From contig JAJRTE010000249.1 of the NCBI GenBank assembly GCA_024278455.1, forward strand, positions 1 through 64,000: a DNA stretch of 64,000 nt, written 5' to 3'. Under the pieces are notes generated by a model. That model was not told where the DNA came from. It made no database searches and saw only the letters and a list, made by a program, of their open reading frames with translations. Of the stretch, positions 25,560 to 36,170 are shown in pieces (the first letter of the stretch is position 1; each line of letters starts with the position of its first letter). Position numbers and translations under genes: made by a program. The DNA is from Myxococcota bacterium. GTDB lineage: Bacteria > Myxococcota_A > UBA796 > JAJRTE01.

Positions 25560-26084
25560 CTATTGTTTCACGAGGATTCTCGTGCCGCGGATCTTGCGGC
25601 CGTCCTCGAACTCGAGGAGGTGGTCCACGCGGATCTTTTTTCCGTTGTCCACGAGATAGCGCCGGGTGGACCAGACAGCGTTCTTGCCGTCGGCGGTCTT
25701 GTAGTGCATCTCGGTGACGACGGTCTTGCCGTCCTTGTCCCAGAAGCTGTGGGCACGCACCTTGCCCAGCCGCTCTGTCTCCCGCTCGTCCACGCTGCCG
25801 TCGAGCTTGATCACCTCGGTAGTGGTGCGGAACGTGCTTTCCGCCAGGATCGTGATGGCGTCCTTGGTCTGGGTGATCGTCTGTTTCACTGCTACCGAGT
25901 CCACTGCCTTGCGCTCGATCCAGGACGCCCCCTGGGCCTCGAGTATCGGTGCCATGGGAGCCGAATCCGGGTCGTCGAGGTCCATCAGCCACACGCCCGA
26001 GAAGTCGGGGTGGTCTCCGGCGAGGGCCGTTCCTCCCGTGCTCAGCCCCATACCCAGCACCGCTGCCAGCCAGAACCCTCTCAT
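25560..26084 (-). CDS. Secreted protein of unknown function
   Basis: 174-residue protein with a typical cleavable signal peptide (RGFWLAAVLGMGLSTGGTALAG). The mature part begins DHPDFSGVWLMDLDD, followed by repeated beta-strand-like segments (KQTITQTKDAITILAES, KTVVTEMHYKTADGK), reminiscent of lipocalin-like or FABP-like beta barrels found in Gram-negative periplasms; the resemblance is general. GGGAGGAATAC directly precedes the ATG, giving a strong start. It is convergent with the YchF-like gene and lies 252 bp downstream of the respiratory operon on the same strand, so it could be its last gene. Confidence 0.7.
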   Translation of the reverse strand: MRGFWLAAVLGMGLSTGGTALAGDHPDFSGVWLMDLDDPDSAPMAPILEAQGASWIERKAVDSVAVKQTITQTKDAITILAESTFRTTTEVIKLDGSVDERETERLGKVRAHSFWDKDGKTVVTEMHYKTADGKNAVWSTRRYLVDNGKKIRVDHLLEFEDGRKIRGTRILVKQ

Positions 26085-26335
26085 GTATTCCTCCCTTGAG
26101 CAAGCGATTGTATGGCGAGGTTCAGCCTGCGGCCACAGTTTCGGCCACGACCGGGCTCGGCCAAGGTGACGTTGTCGCCGCACATTCTATTCAATGGCGG
26201 CAACCACGGGGCACCGCCCGTCGCCGACACCTGGTGTTGAATACCCGGCCCGCGGCGATGATGCAACGACAAACCAGGGAGTGCGTCTCCTGGTCGTTGG
26301 GCGGCGGTGTTGTTGGTGTTCTTGGCCGATCCCGT

Positions 26336-26980
26336 TCATGGGCGTGAAGGAACTGTCCCCCGCCGCGTGGCCGGCCCCCCTGGATCGGCAGATGTCGCCC
26401 GGCGGGCCGACCAGAAGAGGCAACGGGCGGCCTCCACGAGATAGGGTGGCGCTTCAAGGGCCTCGAGCCGGTCTTTGATCTGCTCGGAGGTCTTCGCCAG
26501 ATGTGTTGCGGCGAAACGGCCGATGGCATCGGAGACCAGGGCTGCTTCCGTTCCCGCGTCCGCCATCCATGCCAAGGCCTGCTTCAGGTAGAGATACCCG
26601 ATGAAGCCGGCCATGACCTCCACGTGGTCCGCCGGGTCCTCGGTGACGGGGCGGAAGTGAAAGGCCTCGTAGAAGGCACGGATGTCGGCCAGGACCCGCC
26701 CTGGATCCGTCAACTCTCCCTGGTGAGCGACGGCTCGAGGCGACGCGGGCGCTCCCGGTCCCAGCGTGGCCAGGTAGGCGTGCTCCGTGGCATCGGCGGC
26801 CGCCCCCACGGCGGCGCGAAGTCGCGCATCGTCCACTTCCGTGGCAAGGGCCTCGAGGCGGCGGAGCCATCCAGGTTGCGGGCGCTCGAACAGCAGTCCG
26901 AGGAGGTGCCATTGGGCGGACAGGCGCAAGGCGTCGATCAGCCGCTGGTCGGGCGTGGTTTCTTCGTGTCTCACGGTCAT
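26336..26980 (-). CDS. TorD/DmsD-like molybdoenzyme maturation chaperone
   Basis: 214-residue all-helical cytoplasmic chaperone that should bind the Tat signal of the alpha subunit and help insert the molybdenum cofactor. Visible features are LSAQWHLLGLLFERPQPGWL, EHAYLATLG, DIRAFYEAFHFRP (family hallmark Y-x-x-F/H region) and DHVEVMAGFIGYLYLKQ. It starts at an ATG overlapping the gamma-subunit stop (ATGA), so it is translationally coupled. Chaperone genes of this type sit at the end of DMSO-reductase-family operons, as here. Nothing appears damaged. Confidence 0.85.
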   Translation of the reverse strand: MTVRHEETTPDQRLIDALRLSAQWHLLGLLFERPQPGWLRRLEALATEVDDARLRAAVGAAADATEHAYLATLGPGAPASPRAVAHQGELTDPGRVLADIRAFYEAFHFRPVTEDPADHVEVMAGFIGYLYLKQALAWMADAGTEAALVSDAIGRFAATHLAKTSEQIKDRLEALEAPPYLVEAARCLFWSARRATSADPGGPATRRGTVPSRP

Positions 26981-27837
26981 TTCTCCATCGCGAGAGGTAT
27001 CCAGCCGGTCCGCATCTTGCGTGAGCCCACTTCGCCGTTGCCCCCGTCCCACACGGCGAAGGCGACCTGGGCCGCTTGATGGTCGAGAAGGTAGGACGGC
27101 ATGGGGCGCACGAGGACTACCGACCAGCCGGTAGTCGTCCGGTCACCCTGGCCGCACACCGGGCCGAAGTCGGCCGGGGCGAGCGTTCCAGGTCCCTCGG
27201 CGCGCAACGCCTGCACCGGTTCCTTCGCCTTCTGGGCGACCTGGTTGCCGGAGGCTCGAGCCGGTGCGTAGCGGGCAGCCATGCGCGTGTGCGCGGTTTC
27301 ATCGCCCTGGACCGGTAGTGCTTCGAAGGGATAGTGGTCGACCGTGGCGTTCGGATACAGGTCCTGTATCCTGGTCAGCCCCCCATCGGCGCGTGTCTGC
27401 TGTACTGCAGACCAGTAGAGAATTTCCACCGGACGCCCGGCTTCGCCCATCTGTGGGGCCGGCACGTCGGCTTGGAGCCGGGAGGGCAACTGGACAGCGC
27501 AGGCATCGGAGAAACGTGCCGGACCGGGCATGGCGTCTTCGGAGTCGTCGGCCCATGCCAGGCGGAAGGCCAGGTGGGTTCTGTCGCTGAGGGCCTGGAC
27601 GGCGAGAGTGGTCGTCGAGGGTTGCAGCAGTCGAGGCTCGACCAGGTCCTGCAAGATCAGGTGGGCCTGGTAAGCGGGTACGTCGTGCCAGGCCGGTGCG
27701 CCAGGGTCGTCGGGCGCCTTCTCGACCTTCACGACGCGTACTTCCGTCGGTGGAGAGTCCGGCTTCGCCGGTCCGCACGCCGCGAACAGGAGGGTCGAAC
27801 TGCCGAGGAACAGAATCGTTGCGCGTTGCAGAGTCAT
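26977..27837 (-). CDS. Gamma (haem b) subunit of a type II DMSO-reductase-family enzyme
   Basis: 286-residue exported protein like EbdC/SerC/DdhC, which bind one haem b and pass electrons between the Fe-S subunit and a periplasmic cytochrome. The N-terminus MTLQRATILFLGSSTLLFAAC looks like a lipoprotein or Sec signal, giving a membrane-tethered periplasmic protein. The ethylbenzene-dehydrogenase-like beta sandwich has HLAFRLAWADDSED, FSDACAVQLP and AFAVWDGGNGEVGSRK; a Met and Lys should ligate the haem in this family, the Lys plausibly in GSRK. GGAG lies eight bases upstream of the ATG. It is 18 bases downstream of the beta gene and overlaps the chaperone gene. Confidence 0.83.
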   Translation of the reverse strand: MTLQRATILFLGSSTLLFAACGPAKPDSPPTEVRVVKVEKAPDDPGAPAWHDVPAYQAHLILQDLVEPRLLQPSTTTLAVQALSDRTHLAFRLAWADDSEDAMPGPARFSDACAVQLPSRLQADVPAPQMGEAGRPVEILYWSAVQQTRADGGLTRIQDLYPNATVDHYPFEALPVQGDETAHTRMAARYAPARASGNQVAQKAKEPVQALRAEGPGTLAPADFGPVCGQGDRTTTGWSVVLVRPMPSYLLDHQAAQVAFAVWDGGNGEVGSRKMRTGWIPLAMEK

Positions 27838-27855
27838 CGTCGATCTCCGTCGCCC

Positions 27856-28983
27856 TCAGGGCGTGTTGGTACGCTGGACACCGTATGTGGAATCAAACGC
27901 GTCCCGGATGACGATCGGCTCCCGGAGCGGGACGCGAACGACCTCCGCGCCATGGGTGCCGATGCCGCTGATCATGTTGGCTTGGCGCTGCCACCGGGAG
28001 ATTGCCCTGTGGGTCGAGCCGAACAGGCCGAGGAGTCCGGCCAGGTCCGGGTCCTTGTGTGCCGCCCGGTAGGCCTGGACGGCCGCGTCCACGCCTGGCC
28101 CGAACATCTGGACGAGATACGGCCGGGGGACATGGACAGGGGGGATGTAGTAGATGTTGGGCTCGAGGCCGAACTGGGGGAAAAGGGGCAGGGCAAGGCG
28201 GCGGACGTGCACCAGGTAGTCGATGGGGTTGTCCTCTTGAGCGTGGTCGGGGTGCGACAGCCAGCCGGCGAGGCGGATCTTGCCGATGCAATTCTCGAAG
28301 CACTGCGGTTGAATCCCGGTTTCGATCTTGGGATAGCAGGCGATACACTTCGCGCTCGTCCCTGTCATGGGGTTGAAGAACACCTTCTTGTAGGGGCAGG
28401 CGCGGACGCATTCCTGGTAGCCGCGGCACCGGGACTGGTCTACCAAGACGATGCCGTCCTCCGGTCGCTTGTAGATGGAACCTCGAGGACACGCTGCCAG
28501 GCAAGCCGGGAAGGTGCAGTGGTTGCAGATCCGGGCCAAGTAGTAGAACCACACCATGTGCGGCGTCTGGATGTGTGCCCCTCCCTCGATGGCGCCGGTG
28601 CAATCGTCCTCGCCCACGTTCGGATGGGCGTAGTCTCTCTGGGCGGGCCGCCAGCCGAGCACGCGTTCCCCCTTTGGCGCCGCTTCGAACAGGGTCCTGC
28701 CCTCATACATCGGGCCGCGCCATCGCTGGGGCCCCAGAAGCTCGAGTGCCTTGACATCCCACCCCAGGGGGTAGAATCCGTAGGGCTTCGTTTCCACATT
28801 GTTCCAGAGCATGTACTCCTGGCCCGGGGCGGAAGTCCAGGTGGTCTTGCAGGCCAGGGTGCACGTTTGGCAGGCGATGCATTTGTTCACATCGAAGACC
28901 GCCGCGAATTGGCGTTTGGGGCGCGACGCGGGGTACCAGTAGGACATCTCCCGTCCAAGCTGCCAGTTGTGGACTCGAGCCAT
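27856..28983 (-). CDS. Beta (four-cluster Fe-S) subunit of a type II DMSO-reductase-family enzyme
   Basis: 375-residue ferredoxin-like subunit related to NarH, EbdB and SerB. Four cysteine groups are visible: [38 protein letters not shown] (Tyr in place of one Cys, typical of a 3Fe-4S site) and [11 protein letters not shown] with QPQCFENC. They would form a wire of three 4Fe-4S and one 3Fe-4S clusters from the molybdenum site to haem b. There is no export signal, so it would be co-exported with the Tat-targeted alpha subunit. It begins two bases after the alpha stop with an AAGGAG site inside the alpha 3' end. Length and motifs match periplasmic type II enzymes. Confidence 0.93.
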   Translation of the reverse strand: MARVHNWQLGREMSYWYPASRPKRQFAAVFDVNKCIACQTCTLACKTTWTSAPGQEYMLWNNVETKPYGFYPLGWDVKALELLGPQRWRGPMYEGRTLFEAAPKGERVLGWRPAQRDYAHPNVGEDDCTGAIEGGAHIQTPHMVWFYYLARICNHCTFPACLAACPRGSIYKRPEDGIVLVDQSRCRGYQECVRACPYKKVFFNPMTGTSAKCIACYPKIETGIQPQCFENCIGKIRLAGWLSHPDHAQEDNPIDYLVHVRRLALPLFPQFGLEPNIYYIPPVHVPRPYLVQMFGPGVDAAVQAYRAAHKDPDLAGLLGLFGSTHRAISRWQRQANMISGIGTHGAEVVRVPLREPIVIRDAFDSTYGVQRTNTP

Positions 28984-28985
28984 GG

Positions 28986-31900
28986 CTACTCATCTCCTTT
29001 CGTGTCGGCGGCCACGTAGTCTCCCGCCAAGTATCGCTTCATTTCGGCATTTTCGTAGTGGGGGCGGAACCCGAGAGCTGCCGGTCTCCAGAGGCCGTTC
29101 CCATCCAGTCCGCCCGGCTCCGCACGCGTGATCTTGACGATGGATTCCCGTGGGGCTCCGGTCGGGCAGTGGACGTCGGGCAGGAATCCTTTCCCGATGG
29201 ACTGGCCGAGGAGCCCTTTGCGGACCAGCGAATCGGTCATCCAGGTCGGCTTGAGCCAGCCTCGAGTCGCCGACTGGTGAGATCCCGAACGGAACATGGC
29301 CTGGTAGCCCGTTCGTGGATTCCTGGCGAGCCCGTCGGGACGTGCCCTGGCCCCCTCGACCGACCCCGGCGTGGCCCCGTACATGTTGAACCACATGCGG
29401 GTCACGCCTCGAGGCGTTCCCGGATAGTAGCGTGCGCGACACAGGAGCCTGGAGAATTCGTAGTCGCGCTTGTTGCCTTGCCAGCCGCGGAATGGGCGGT
29501 CCGAGGGATCGGAGTCTATCCACACGTAGTCGCCGTCCTCGACACCGAGTTCTCGTGCATCTTCCGGGTTGATGTCCACGTAGCCTTCGGCGACGAAAGG
29601 TTTGCGTTTGTCTTGCCGGTAGATGTCTCCAAACGGGCCAAAAAGGACTGCCACCATGTCGGTGTCGATGGGCATGGTGTGTGCCCCGTGGCGGTACTTG
29701 GGGGTGTGGAAGACGAAACGGTAGCCGTCCTTGATGAGGGGATGGGGGGACGTGCGGGTCTTCGCCCAGGTCTTGACCACGTTGCGGCCCTGGCGGACTT
29801 CGCAGGACATGTCGTCGGCTTCCACCCCATAGTCGGTGGGGCCTTGGGGCCGAATGGCCTCGTGTTCCGGCGCCACGATCACGTTGGGTTCATAGAAGGT
29901 GGAGTCGATAGGCTCCCGGTGGACCGGGAGGTTCTCTCCTGCCTCGATGAACTCGTCCTCGTCACGGTAGAACTCGAGACGGCCTGTTCGGGTGTACCAG
30001 GGCCTCGAATCCGCCACCTGCTCGTAGCCCACGGCCTTGGGGTAGGTCCGGTTGAGCATGATGCCCGGAATGCCTCGCTGCGCGTCCGCCTCGAGCTTGG
30101 CGAAGTCGAGCCCCACGGTGTTGGACGAATGATCCAGGATGCGCTGGAGGTAGACGTTCGTCCGGTTCTCGTCCACGAAATGCCAGATATCGGCAAAACG
30201 GCGGTCCCCGGTCCGCTCGGCGAGCTTGTGGCCCACAAGCGACAGGCATTCGATATCGCCGATGGTCTCGAACGGGCGCTCGAGGGGGGTGCGTGGGAAC
30301 ACGGTGAGGAAGGGGTTCGTCACCGAGCAGCACATGTCCGGGTGCTTGAGTTCGGCCCAACTGTCCACGGCGAACACCACGTCGGCCCACTCGCACGAGG
30401 TGGACCACCACCATTCCTGCACGGCGATCATTTCGATCTTGGGCAGGACGTTCACGACGGTGTTGTAGTGCCACTTGACATTGCCGAGGATCGAGTTTGC
30501 GTTGGCGAACCAGAGGGTCTTGGTGGGCGCCGGCATGTGGCTCGATCCGGTCAGCATGCGCTTGCCCACCTTGAGAGGGTGGTCTTCGTGGTTGTAGAAA
30601 TGGGCGGACTCCGGTTTCCAGTACTGCCTGGGGCGAGCGGGTTTCGCCGGGTCCAGCTCGAGGTCGAAGGGATCCTCGTTGATGTACTGGGGCAGGCCGT
30701 TGAACAGCGCGACACGGTAGTTGCCCGCGTAGGAGCCGATGTTGCCGGTGATTCGCCCGATGTTGCCGGTGAGCGCTGCCAGGAGGAAGGTCGCCCGGTC
30801 CTTGTTGTCGTTGTTGAAGAACTGGTTGGGACCCATGCCCACGGCGAACAGTGTAGTGCCAGGCTCCTTTGCCAGGCGGCGCGCCAGGGATTCCACCGCG
30901 GACGCGGGCGCCCACGTGAGTTCCTCGGTGGTGGCCGGATCGAAGTGTTCCACGTACTCCCTCAGAAGGTCGTGGATGGGACGACAGGTCACGGTCGTGC
31001 CGTCGTGGAGCGTAACGTCGACCCGGCCAACGAGGAGCGGTGAGCCGACCGGGGAGTGGCGTCCGACTTGGTCGCGCGTGATGGCTCTCGGGCGCTTGTC
31101 GGACACGTCCCACCAGACGTAGTCGCCCCACGCGTTGCGCAACGTCTCGGAGATGAGAATATCCGTGTGGAGCCCGGGCGGAGGAGCCTTTTCCCCGGTC
31201 TTGAGCACGCGGGTCTGATTGTGCAGTTCCGCGGGCGCCGTGCCGAACACGTCGCTCGCCTTCAGCAGCTTGAGGGTGTCGGTCCGGACGAGGAGCGGCA
31301 GGTCGGTCCATTGTTTCAGGTATTACGGATCATAGAGACCGTCGCGCATGAGGACGTGGCACAGGCCGAGCGCCAGGGCGGGGGTCGTGCCCGGCCGGAC
31401 CACGATTGCTTCATCGGCCTTCGATGTCGTGGACGAGTATTCGCAGGCTATCACCACGATATGGGTGCCCTTGAGACGCGCCTCGGTGAGCCAGTGCGCG
31501 TCCGGCATCTTGGTGGTGATCCAGTTCATACCCCAGACGACGACCGTTCGAGCATGCTCCACGGCACTCAGGTCGAAATCCACGGTCTGCTGACCGGTCA
31601 CCATGGGATGTCCGGGAGGCAGGTCCGTGTGCCAGGAGTAGTTGTCGAACCCCCGTCCGCCCAGGGCCTTGTCGGGGCCGACCCCGCGGATGCCCGCGTC
31701 CAGGAGTGCCATCGAGTTGGCCATGCGGTACAGGCCGAACACCCGGGTCATCCCAAGCAGAGGCATGCCCCCGCGGAACTTCATCACTTGCGTGCCCGCG
31801 CCTCGAGTCGCCTGCACGACCTCCTCGTCGTAGCCCTGTGCACGCAGCAGTGCCTGCCCCTTTTCGCCCGAATAGGTAGTTGCCACGTTTTCCAGCGTCG

Positions 31901-32444
31901 CAGCAACCGCCTCCGCCGCTTCTTCGTGGGTAACCCGAACCCAGGTATCCCGGCCTCGGTCGAAGTACTCGACCGGCGGCTTGCCGTCGGCGCCTCGAGG
32001 GAATCCAGCGTCCACCCATTTCTTGAAACCTGAGCGGAGCATGCAGTGGCGGATGCGCCGGTCCCCATAGAAGCGCCGGGTGAGAGCCAGGCCTTTCTGG
32101 CAGACTCGAGGGTCCCACCGGTGGGTAGCACCCATGCCGTGGAGATCCTTGGCCTTGCCGTAGCCCATGCTCGGCCCGATCCGGGTTATCACGCCCTGCC
32201 TCACGTGGGCCTTGAGAATGCAGTTGTGGGTGTCGTTCGGGGCGCACAGGAAGGTGAAGGTCGAGTCCACCTTCCAGAGGTCGCGATAGGTGCGCTCCCA
32301 GTCACGGTCCGGGTAGTGGGCGAGCGGATTGTCCACGGCGTCGAGGGCCCATGCCCGGGTGCTCGATGCCACGAACGCGCCGAAACCGGCGGCACCGGCC
32401 GCCCTGAGAAACGCACGTCTCGAGATGGGCTTCTGAAACATCAT
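28986..32444 (-). pseudogene. Alpha (molybdopterin) subunit of a type II DMSO-reductase-family enzyme, interrupted by one in-frame TAA
   Basis: A frame of 1153 codons begins [17 protein letters not shown], a Tat signal, and is broken only at codon 374 by TAA (31323-31325): RDGLYDP[15 protein letters not shown]. Glutamate fits the gap (GAA to TAA). The sequence after the stop is the normal continuation (Mo-bis-PGD domains, GANSILGN-like [20 protein letters not shown], and the C-terminal [11 protein letters not shown] region). The N-terminal Fe-S site reads CAPNDTHNC then RVCQKG, unlike the HxxxCxxxC of NarG. The operon context (beta, gamma and chaperone intact) argues that the enzyme was functional very recently. 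The substrate could be an oxyanion or an organic compound reduced or oxidised in the periplasm; it cannot be told. The break may be a sequence error, a fresh mutation or readthrough. Confidence 0.85.
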
Positions 32445-34111
32445 CTGCTCTCCAAGGTTCGGACAAAAGTAATGATCGATTCGATGTCGGCCTCATCGAG
32501 CGCCGGTCGCACGGGCGACGCCTGGGCGAAGCCCTCCATGGATGTGCCCCGGCGTCCTCGCTGCACCGTTTCCACTAGGTAGGTGTCCGTGGCGGAAGCC
32601 TGGAACCGGGGATTGGCCAGCGCCGGGCCCTCTTTCCCTTCTCCCTCACGTCCATGACAGCCGGCGCAGTAGCGCTCGTAGAGTCGGCGGCCTCGAGCCG
32701 CGGAGCCTGCCACCCACCGCCGCGGACCATGGTCCGAAGGACCTTCAACGCCGCCGAGTTTGCGAAGATGGGCCAACACCGCGTCGATCTCCTCTGGCCG
32801 GAGTCCTCCGGACAACTCGCCCCAGGCCGGCATGCGTCTGCCCGGTCGGCCTTTTTCGATAGTTACCCGGATGAAGCGGTCTGAGGCGACGGCCAGGAAA
32901 TCGGGATTCCCGATCGCAGGGAACGCCGCCATTCCCGGGTACCGCATGCCTTCGCCGCCTGGGCCGTGGCATGCGCTGCAAAACGCCTCGTAAAGCGTCG
33001 CGCCATCCGTGGCGAACTCTCGCTCCCCCAACCACTCGGCCCGGACCCTGTCCTGGGGCCAGAAGCGTCCCGGAACACCGGCCCCGCGCAGGGACATCAG
33101 ATAGTAGGTCAGGCGTTCCACATCGCTGGCGGAAAGGCCGAGGGCCGGCATCTGGGAGCCCGGAACAACCCGTTGCGGATTCTCGAAGTGGGCACTGATC
33201 CAGTTCGGGAGCGTGTGTTCGCCGGGGACGCCGGAGAAATCCAGCAGGGCCGGGTCCTTCTGACCGAACCGGGTGAGGTCCGGTCCGTCGTCGCCCCCCA
33301 CGCCGTCTATGGCATGGCACCCGCGGCACCCCGAAGAATGGAACAGCGCCTTCGCCTCGATCAGGCCGGGCGCCCCGACGCAGGACGCCAGGTAGGCTTC
33401 GATGGCGGCACGGTCCGGTTCTGGAATCGGCCCGAACGCCGTGCACCACGCCGGTTCGGCTACCTTGCCGCATTGCTCGAGGTGGGTGTCGTACCAGTCG
33501 GTGCGAAAGCCGGTGACTCCCACGTGGGACAGGTCTGGCCCCTCGAATCCGCCCTGTGCTCCGGGTCGCAAGGTGCCGCCGCGGCCGTCTACGCGGTGGC
33601 ACGCCAAACAGTCGTAGCGCTCGAGCCGCTCGATACCCCGGCGGAACGCCTCGAGGTTCGGTACGCCCAGGTGGGTGTGGCATGTCCCACAGCCCGCGTA
33701 GGCATAGGCCGGTTCGATCATCGGCTCCGGCCAGAAGGCCACGTCACCGTGTGCGTCAGCCTTCTCGGTGGCTCTTCCCTGTCCGGAATGGCAGGCGACG
33801 CAGCCCATGTTCGCCGGGTCGTGCCCCACGTCTGGGTGGGCGGAGAACACCGGATCCCCGGGCAAGCCCTTCTCGCCAGGAGCCATGCCCACGTGGCAGC
33901 TCGGGCACCGGTCTACCACGCCCAGCGACGGCACGACCACCTGCCGGAGCTGCATGGCGAACTCCCCGGCTGCCGGCGGTTCGAGCCGGGAGCGGTATTC
34001 CCGCTGCAGCACGCGCCATTCCTGGGTCACGTTTTCGTCGAACGCCGCCAGTGCCAGAACCACCAGCGTCGCCGCACTCGACCACAACAACAGGTACTTG
34101 TTGGCCTTCAT
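32441..34111 (-). CDS. Heptahaem cytochrome c with N-terminal membrane anchor
   Basis: 556-residue periplasmic cytochrome. The N-terminal [21 protein letters not shown] is an uncleaved anchor or signal. Seven CXXCH haem sites are seen in order: CPSCH, CVACH, CGTCH, CLACH, CRGCH, CSACH and CAGCH. The first four lie in a multihaem domain of the type that accompanies alternative cytochrome bc complexes. The fifth is in a longer middle domain, and the last two are small mono-haem cytochrome c modules ([14 protein letters not shown]). It lies between cytochrome b and the molybdoenzyme and overlaps the alpha start (ATGATG), so it is well placed to link bc-type quinol oxidation to the molybdoenzyme. 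Confidence 0.92.
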   Translation of the reverse strand: MKANKYLLLWSSAATLVVLALAAFDENVTQEWRVLQREYRSRLEPPAAGEFAMQLRQVVVPSLGVVDRCPSCHVGMAPGEKGLPGDPVFSAHPDVGHDPANMGCVACHSGQGRATEKADAHGDVAFWPEPMIEPAYAYAGCGTCHTHLGVPNLEAFRRGIERLERYDCLACHRVDGRGGTLRPGAQGGFEGPDLSHVGVTGFRTDWYDTHLEQCGKVAEPAWCTAFGPIPEPDRAAIEAYLASCVGAPGLIEAKALFHSSGCRGCHAIDGVGGDDGPDLTRFGQKDPALLDFSGVPGEHTLPNWISAHFENPQRVVPGSQMPALGLSASDVERLTYYLMSLRGAGVPGRFWPQDRVRAEWLGEREFATDGATLYEAFCSACHGPGGEGMRYPGMAAFPAIGNPDFLAVASDRFIRVTIEKGRPGRRMPAWGELSGGLRPEEIDAVLAHLRKLGGVEGPSDHGPRRWVAGSAARGRRLYERYCAGCHGREGEGKEGPALANPRFQASATDTYLVETVQRGRRGTSMEGFAQASPVRPALDEADIESIITFVRTLESR

Positions 34112-34113
34112 GC

Positions 34114-35676
34114 TCAATGTCCCGGCCAGTGTGATGGCGACCAGTAGAACTCCCAGTTCGGGCCGCGGAAATGGGCGCCGATGATGGTCAGCACGATGAA
34201 TCCGCAGAGAAAACAGGTAAACAGGGCGAGCGCGCCGGCACGGGTGGAGTCGTACCGCCGCACAGCCCACACCGAGAAGACGCCGTAGACGACGGTGAGG
34301 AACGTCCCGGGGTTGACGAAGGTAATCACGAGCTGCGGGATGTCCGGCCACCAAGTGCGCAGCCAGCCGAACCGGATGGCGAACGCCTCGATGCCCAGTA
34401 CGCTTCCGAGCCCCACGGCGGCAGAGAGGGCCACCAGCCTGAGCCCCCCGGGGCCTCCGAACCATTCCCCGGTGCCGTGCGTTTCACGGTCCAGGTAGGG
34501 AATCAGGCCCAGTCCGACCAGAACCACCGCCGGAATGCCGATTCCCCCCATGAACGCCGAATGGGAGACCAACTCCTGTAGTCCGAGGAAGTACCACGGA
34601 GCCTTGGCCGGGTTCTCGGGTAGGTCAGGGTTCGCCAACTCCTTGAGCGGCGCGTCGACGAGCAGGGCGAGGCCCACGCACAGGAATACGACGAGCATCA
34701 GCACCGCCAGTTCGGCGTAGAACAGGTGCGGCATCGCCGGGAGCGTATTCTCCGGCCCCCGGCCCACCCACGGCGTCCTGCCCTTGACCACCGCCGCGAG
34801 ATGGTATGTCTTGTCCGGCGCTTCCGTGAATACCGGGTAGGTCTCCGGATCCACCGACCCCAGCCGTTCGTCCGCGCCGGCAGGCCGAACCAACCCCCCG
34901 TCCTTGCGTATCCGCCAAAAATGGACCGCGAGAAGCGCCACCAGGCCCAGCGGTAGCAGCATGACGTGGAACAGGTAGAAGCGAATCAGCGCTTCCTCGC
35001 CCACGTCGGTCGAGCCCAGGAGTATCAGCTTCTGGAACCCGCCTGGATCGAAGTAGGCGGTGATACCGAGAGCATCCGTCAATTCCCTCGGCGACTGCGC
35101 AATGTTGGCCCCGATGGTGATTGCCCAGTAGGCAAGCTGGTCCCAGGGCAAAAGGTAGCCGGTAAACGACAGGCCCAGCGTGAGTGCCAGGAGCCCCATG
35201 CCGACGACCCAGTTGAACTCCCGGGGCTTTCGATAGGCAGCGGTGAAAAAGGTCCGCGCCATGTGGAGCAACACGGTCACCACCATCACGTTCGCAGCCC
35301 AGCGGTGGATGTTGCGAATGAATCGCCCCGTGGGCACGACGAAATGGATGTCCTTGATCGTATTGTAGGCCGCGCTGGGGTAAGGCTTGTAGTAGAACAT
35401 GAGCAGCACGCCGGTGATCAACGTGATCAGGAATGCCGAGAGTGCGGCAATCCCCAGTCCCCAGGTCGTGGTCCAACGGAGACTCCACCGATGCACTCGA
35501 GCCGGGTGGAGGTGGAGGAACACATTGCCGAAGACGAACTTCGAGCGACTCCGGTCCGTCGCCGGACGGCCAGCCCTCGAAAAGGACGCCCACAGCCGAC
35601 CGGGTGTCGCCAGGACGTTTCGACCCAGACGCCTCACCGCCGAAACCGCGGCCGGTGCTTCGCTCCGACCGCTCAT
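34114..35676 (-). CDS. Fused cytochrome b of an alternative bc complex (Qo motif APWY)
   Basis: 520-residue membrane protein that combines the four-helix haem-binding cytochrome b half and the subunit-IV-like C-terminal half. Haem-ligand His pairs are in [21 protein letters not shown] and in [18 protein letters not shown]. The stretch [18 protein letters not shown] stands where bc1/b6f proteins have PEWY, so the quinol-oxidising Glu is replaced by Pro; this variant is known in some alternative bc complexes. At least ten hydrophobic segments are visible. AAGGAGG immediately precedes the ATG, which overlaps the Rieske stop (ATGA). It would oxidise quinol together with the Rieske protein and pass electrons to the heptahaem cytochrome. 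Confidence 0.92.
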   Translation of the reverse strand: MSGRSEAPAAVSAVRRLGRNVLATPGRLWASFSRAGRPATDRSRSKFVFGNVFLHLHPARVHRWSLRWTTTWGLGIAALSAFLITLITGVLLMFYYKPYPSAAYNTIKDIHFVVPTGRFIRNIHRWAANVMVVTVLLHMARTFFTAAYRKPREFNWVVGMGLLALTLGLSFTGYLLPWDQLAYWAITIGANIAQSPRELTDALGITAYFDPGGFQKLILLGSTDVGEEALIRFYLFHVMLLPLGLVALLAVHFWRIRKDGGLVRPAGADERLGSVDPETYPVFTEAPDKTYHLAAVVKGRTPWVGRGPENTLPAMPHLFYAELAVLMLVVFLCVGLALLVDAPLKELANPDLPENPAKAPWYFLGLQELVSHSAFMGGIGIPAVVLVGLGLIPYLDRETHGTGEWFGGPGGLRLVALSAAVGLGSVLGIEAFAIRFGWLRTWWPDIPQLVITFVNPGTFLTVVYGVFSVWAVRRYDSTRAGALALFTCFLCGFIVLTIIGAHFRGPNWEFYWSPSHWPGH

Positions 35677-36170
35677 GCGACCTCCTTCGTACCGGCCGGC
35701 ACTTCCTTCTCCTCGTCCACCACGTAGGTGTTTTCTCCCGCTTTCCGGACAGCGAGCCACGGCAGGGGGCGAGGCGCCGGGCCCGCAAGCACCTGGCCCG
35801 TCCGGTCGAACCGCGAGCCGTGGCAGGGACAGTAGAACCCGGTCGCCGATGGCTTCACGATACAGCCCAGGTGCGTGCACACGTTGGAAACCGCGAACAC
35901 CCCCTCCGCGTCGCGAATCAGGGCCACGTGCCGCCCCGGTGCAAGATAGGGCTCCTCGAACGGCAGCGATTCCGGCAGCACGACCTTGAATCTTCGCGAC
36001 GGACTGGGCAGGACGGCAGCCTTGGGAAGACGCAGCATCCCGATGGTGGCGAAGAGAAAGGCCGCAGCCGCACTCCCGAGCGCTCCAAGGCCGAGGAAAT
36101 CCCTCCGCGCCACCGGATGTGGCGACAGGCGCGACTCGCTCGACCCAACCACGTCGTCTCGATCTGTCAT
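35673..36170 (-). CDS. Rieske 2Fe-2S protein
   Basis: 165-residue inner-membrane-anchored periplasmic iron-sulfur protein of a bc-type complex. The Tat-like N-terminus [20 protein letters not shown] acts as an anchor. The cluster motifs are CTHLGC and CPCHGSRFD, with all Cys and His ligands present and a flanking Pro loop ([11 protein letters not shown]). The ATG at 36170 overlaps the stop of the upstream FAD gene (ATGA), and its own stop overlaps the cytochrome b start, so this is a tightly coupled operon. Length fits bacterial Rieske proteins. Confidence 0.95.
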   Translation of the reverse strand: MTDRDDVVGSSESRLSPHPVARRDFLGLGALGSAAAAFLFATIGMLRLPKAAVLPSPSRRFKVVLPESLPFEEPYLAPGRHVALIRDAEGVFAVSNVCTHLGCIVKPSATGFYCPCHGSRFDRTGQVLAGPAPRPLPWLAVRKAGENTYVVDEEKEVPAGTKEVA

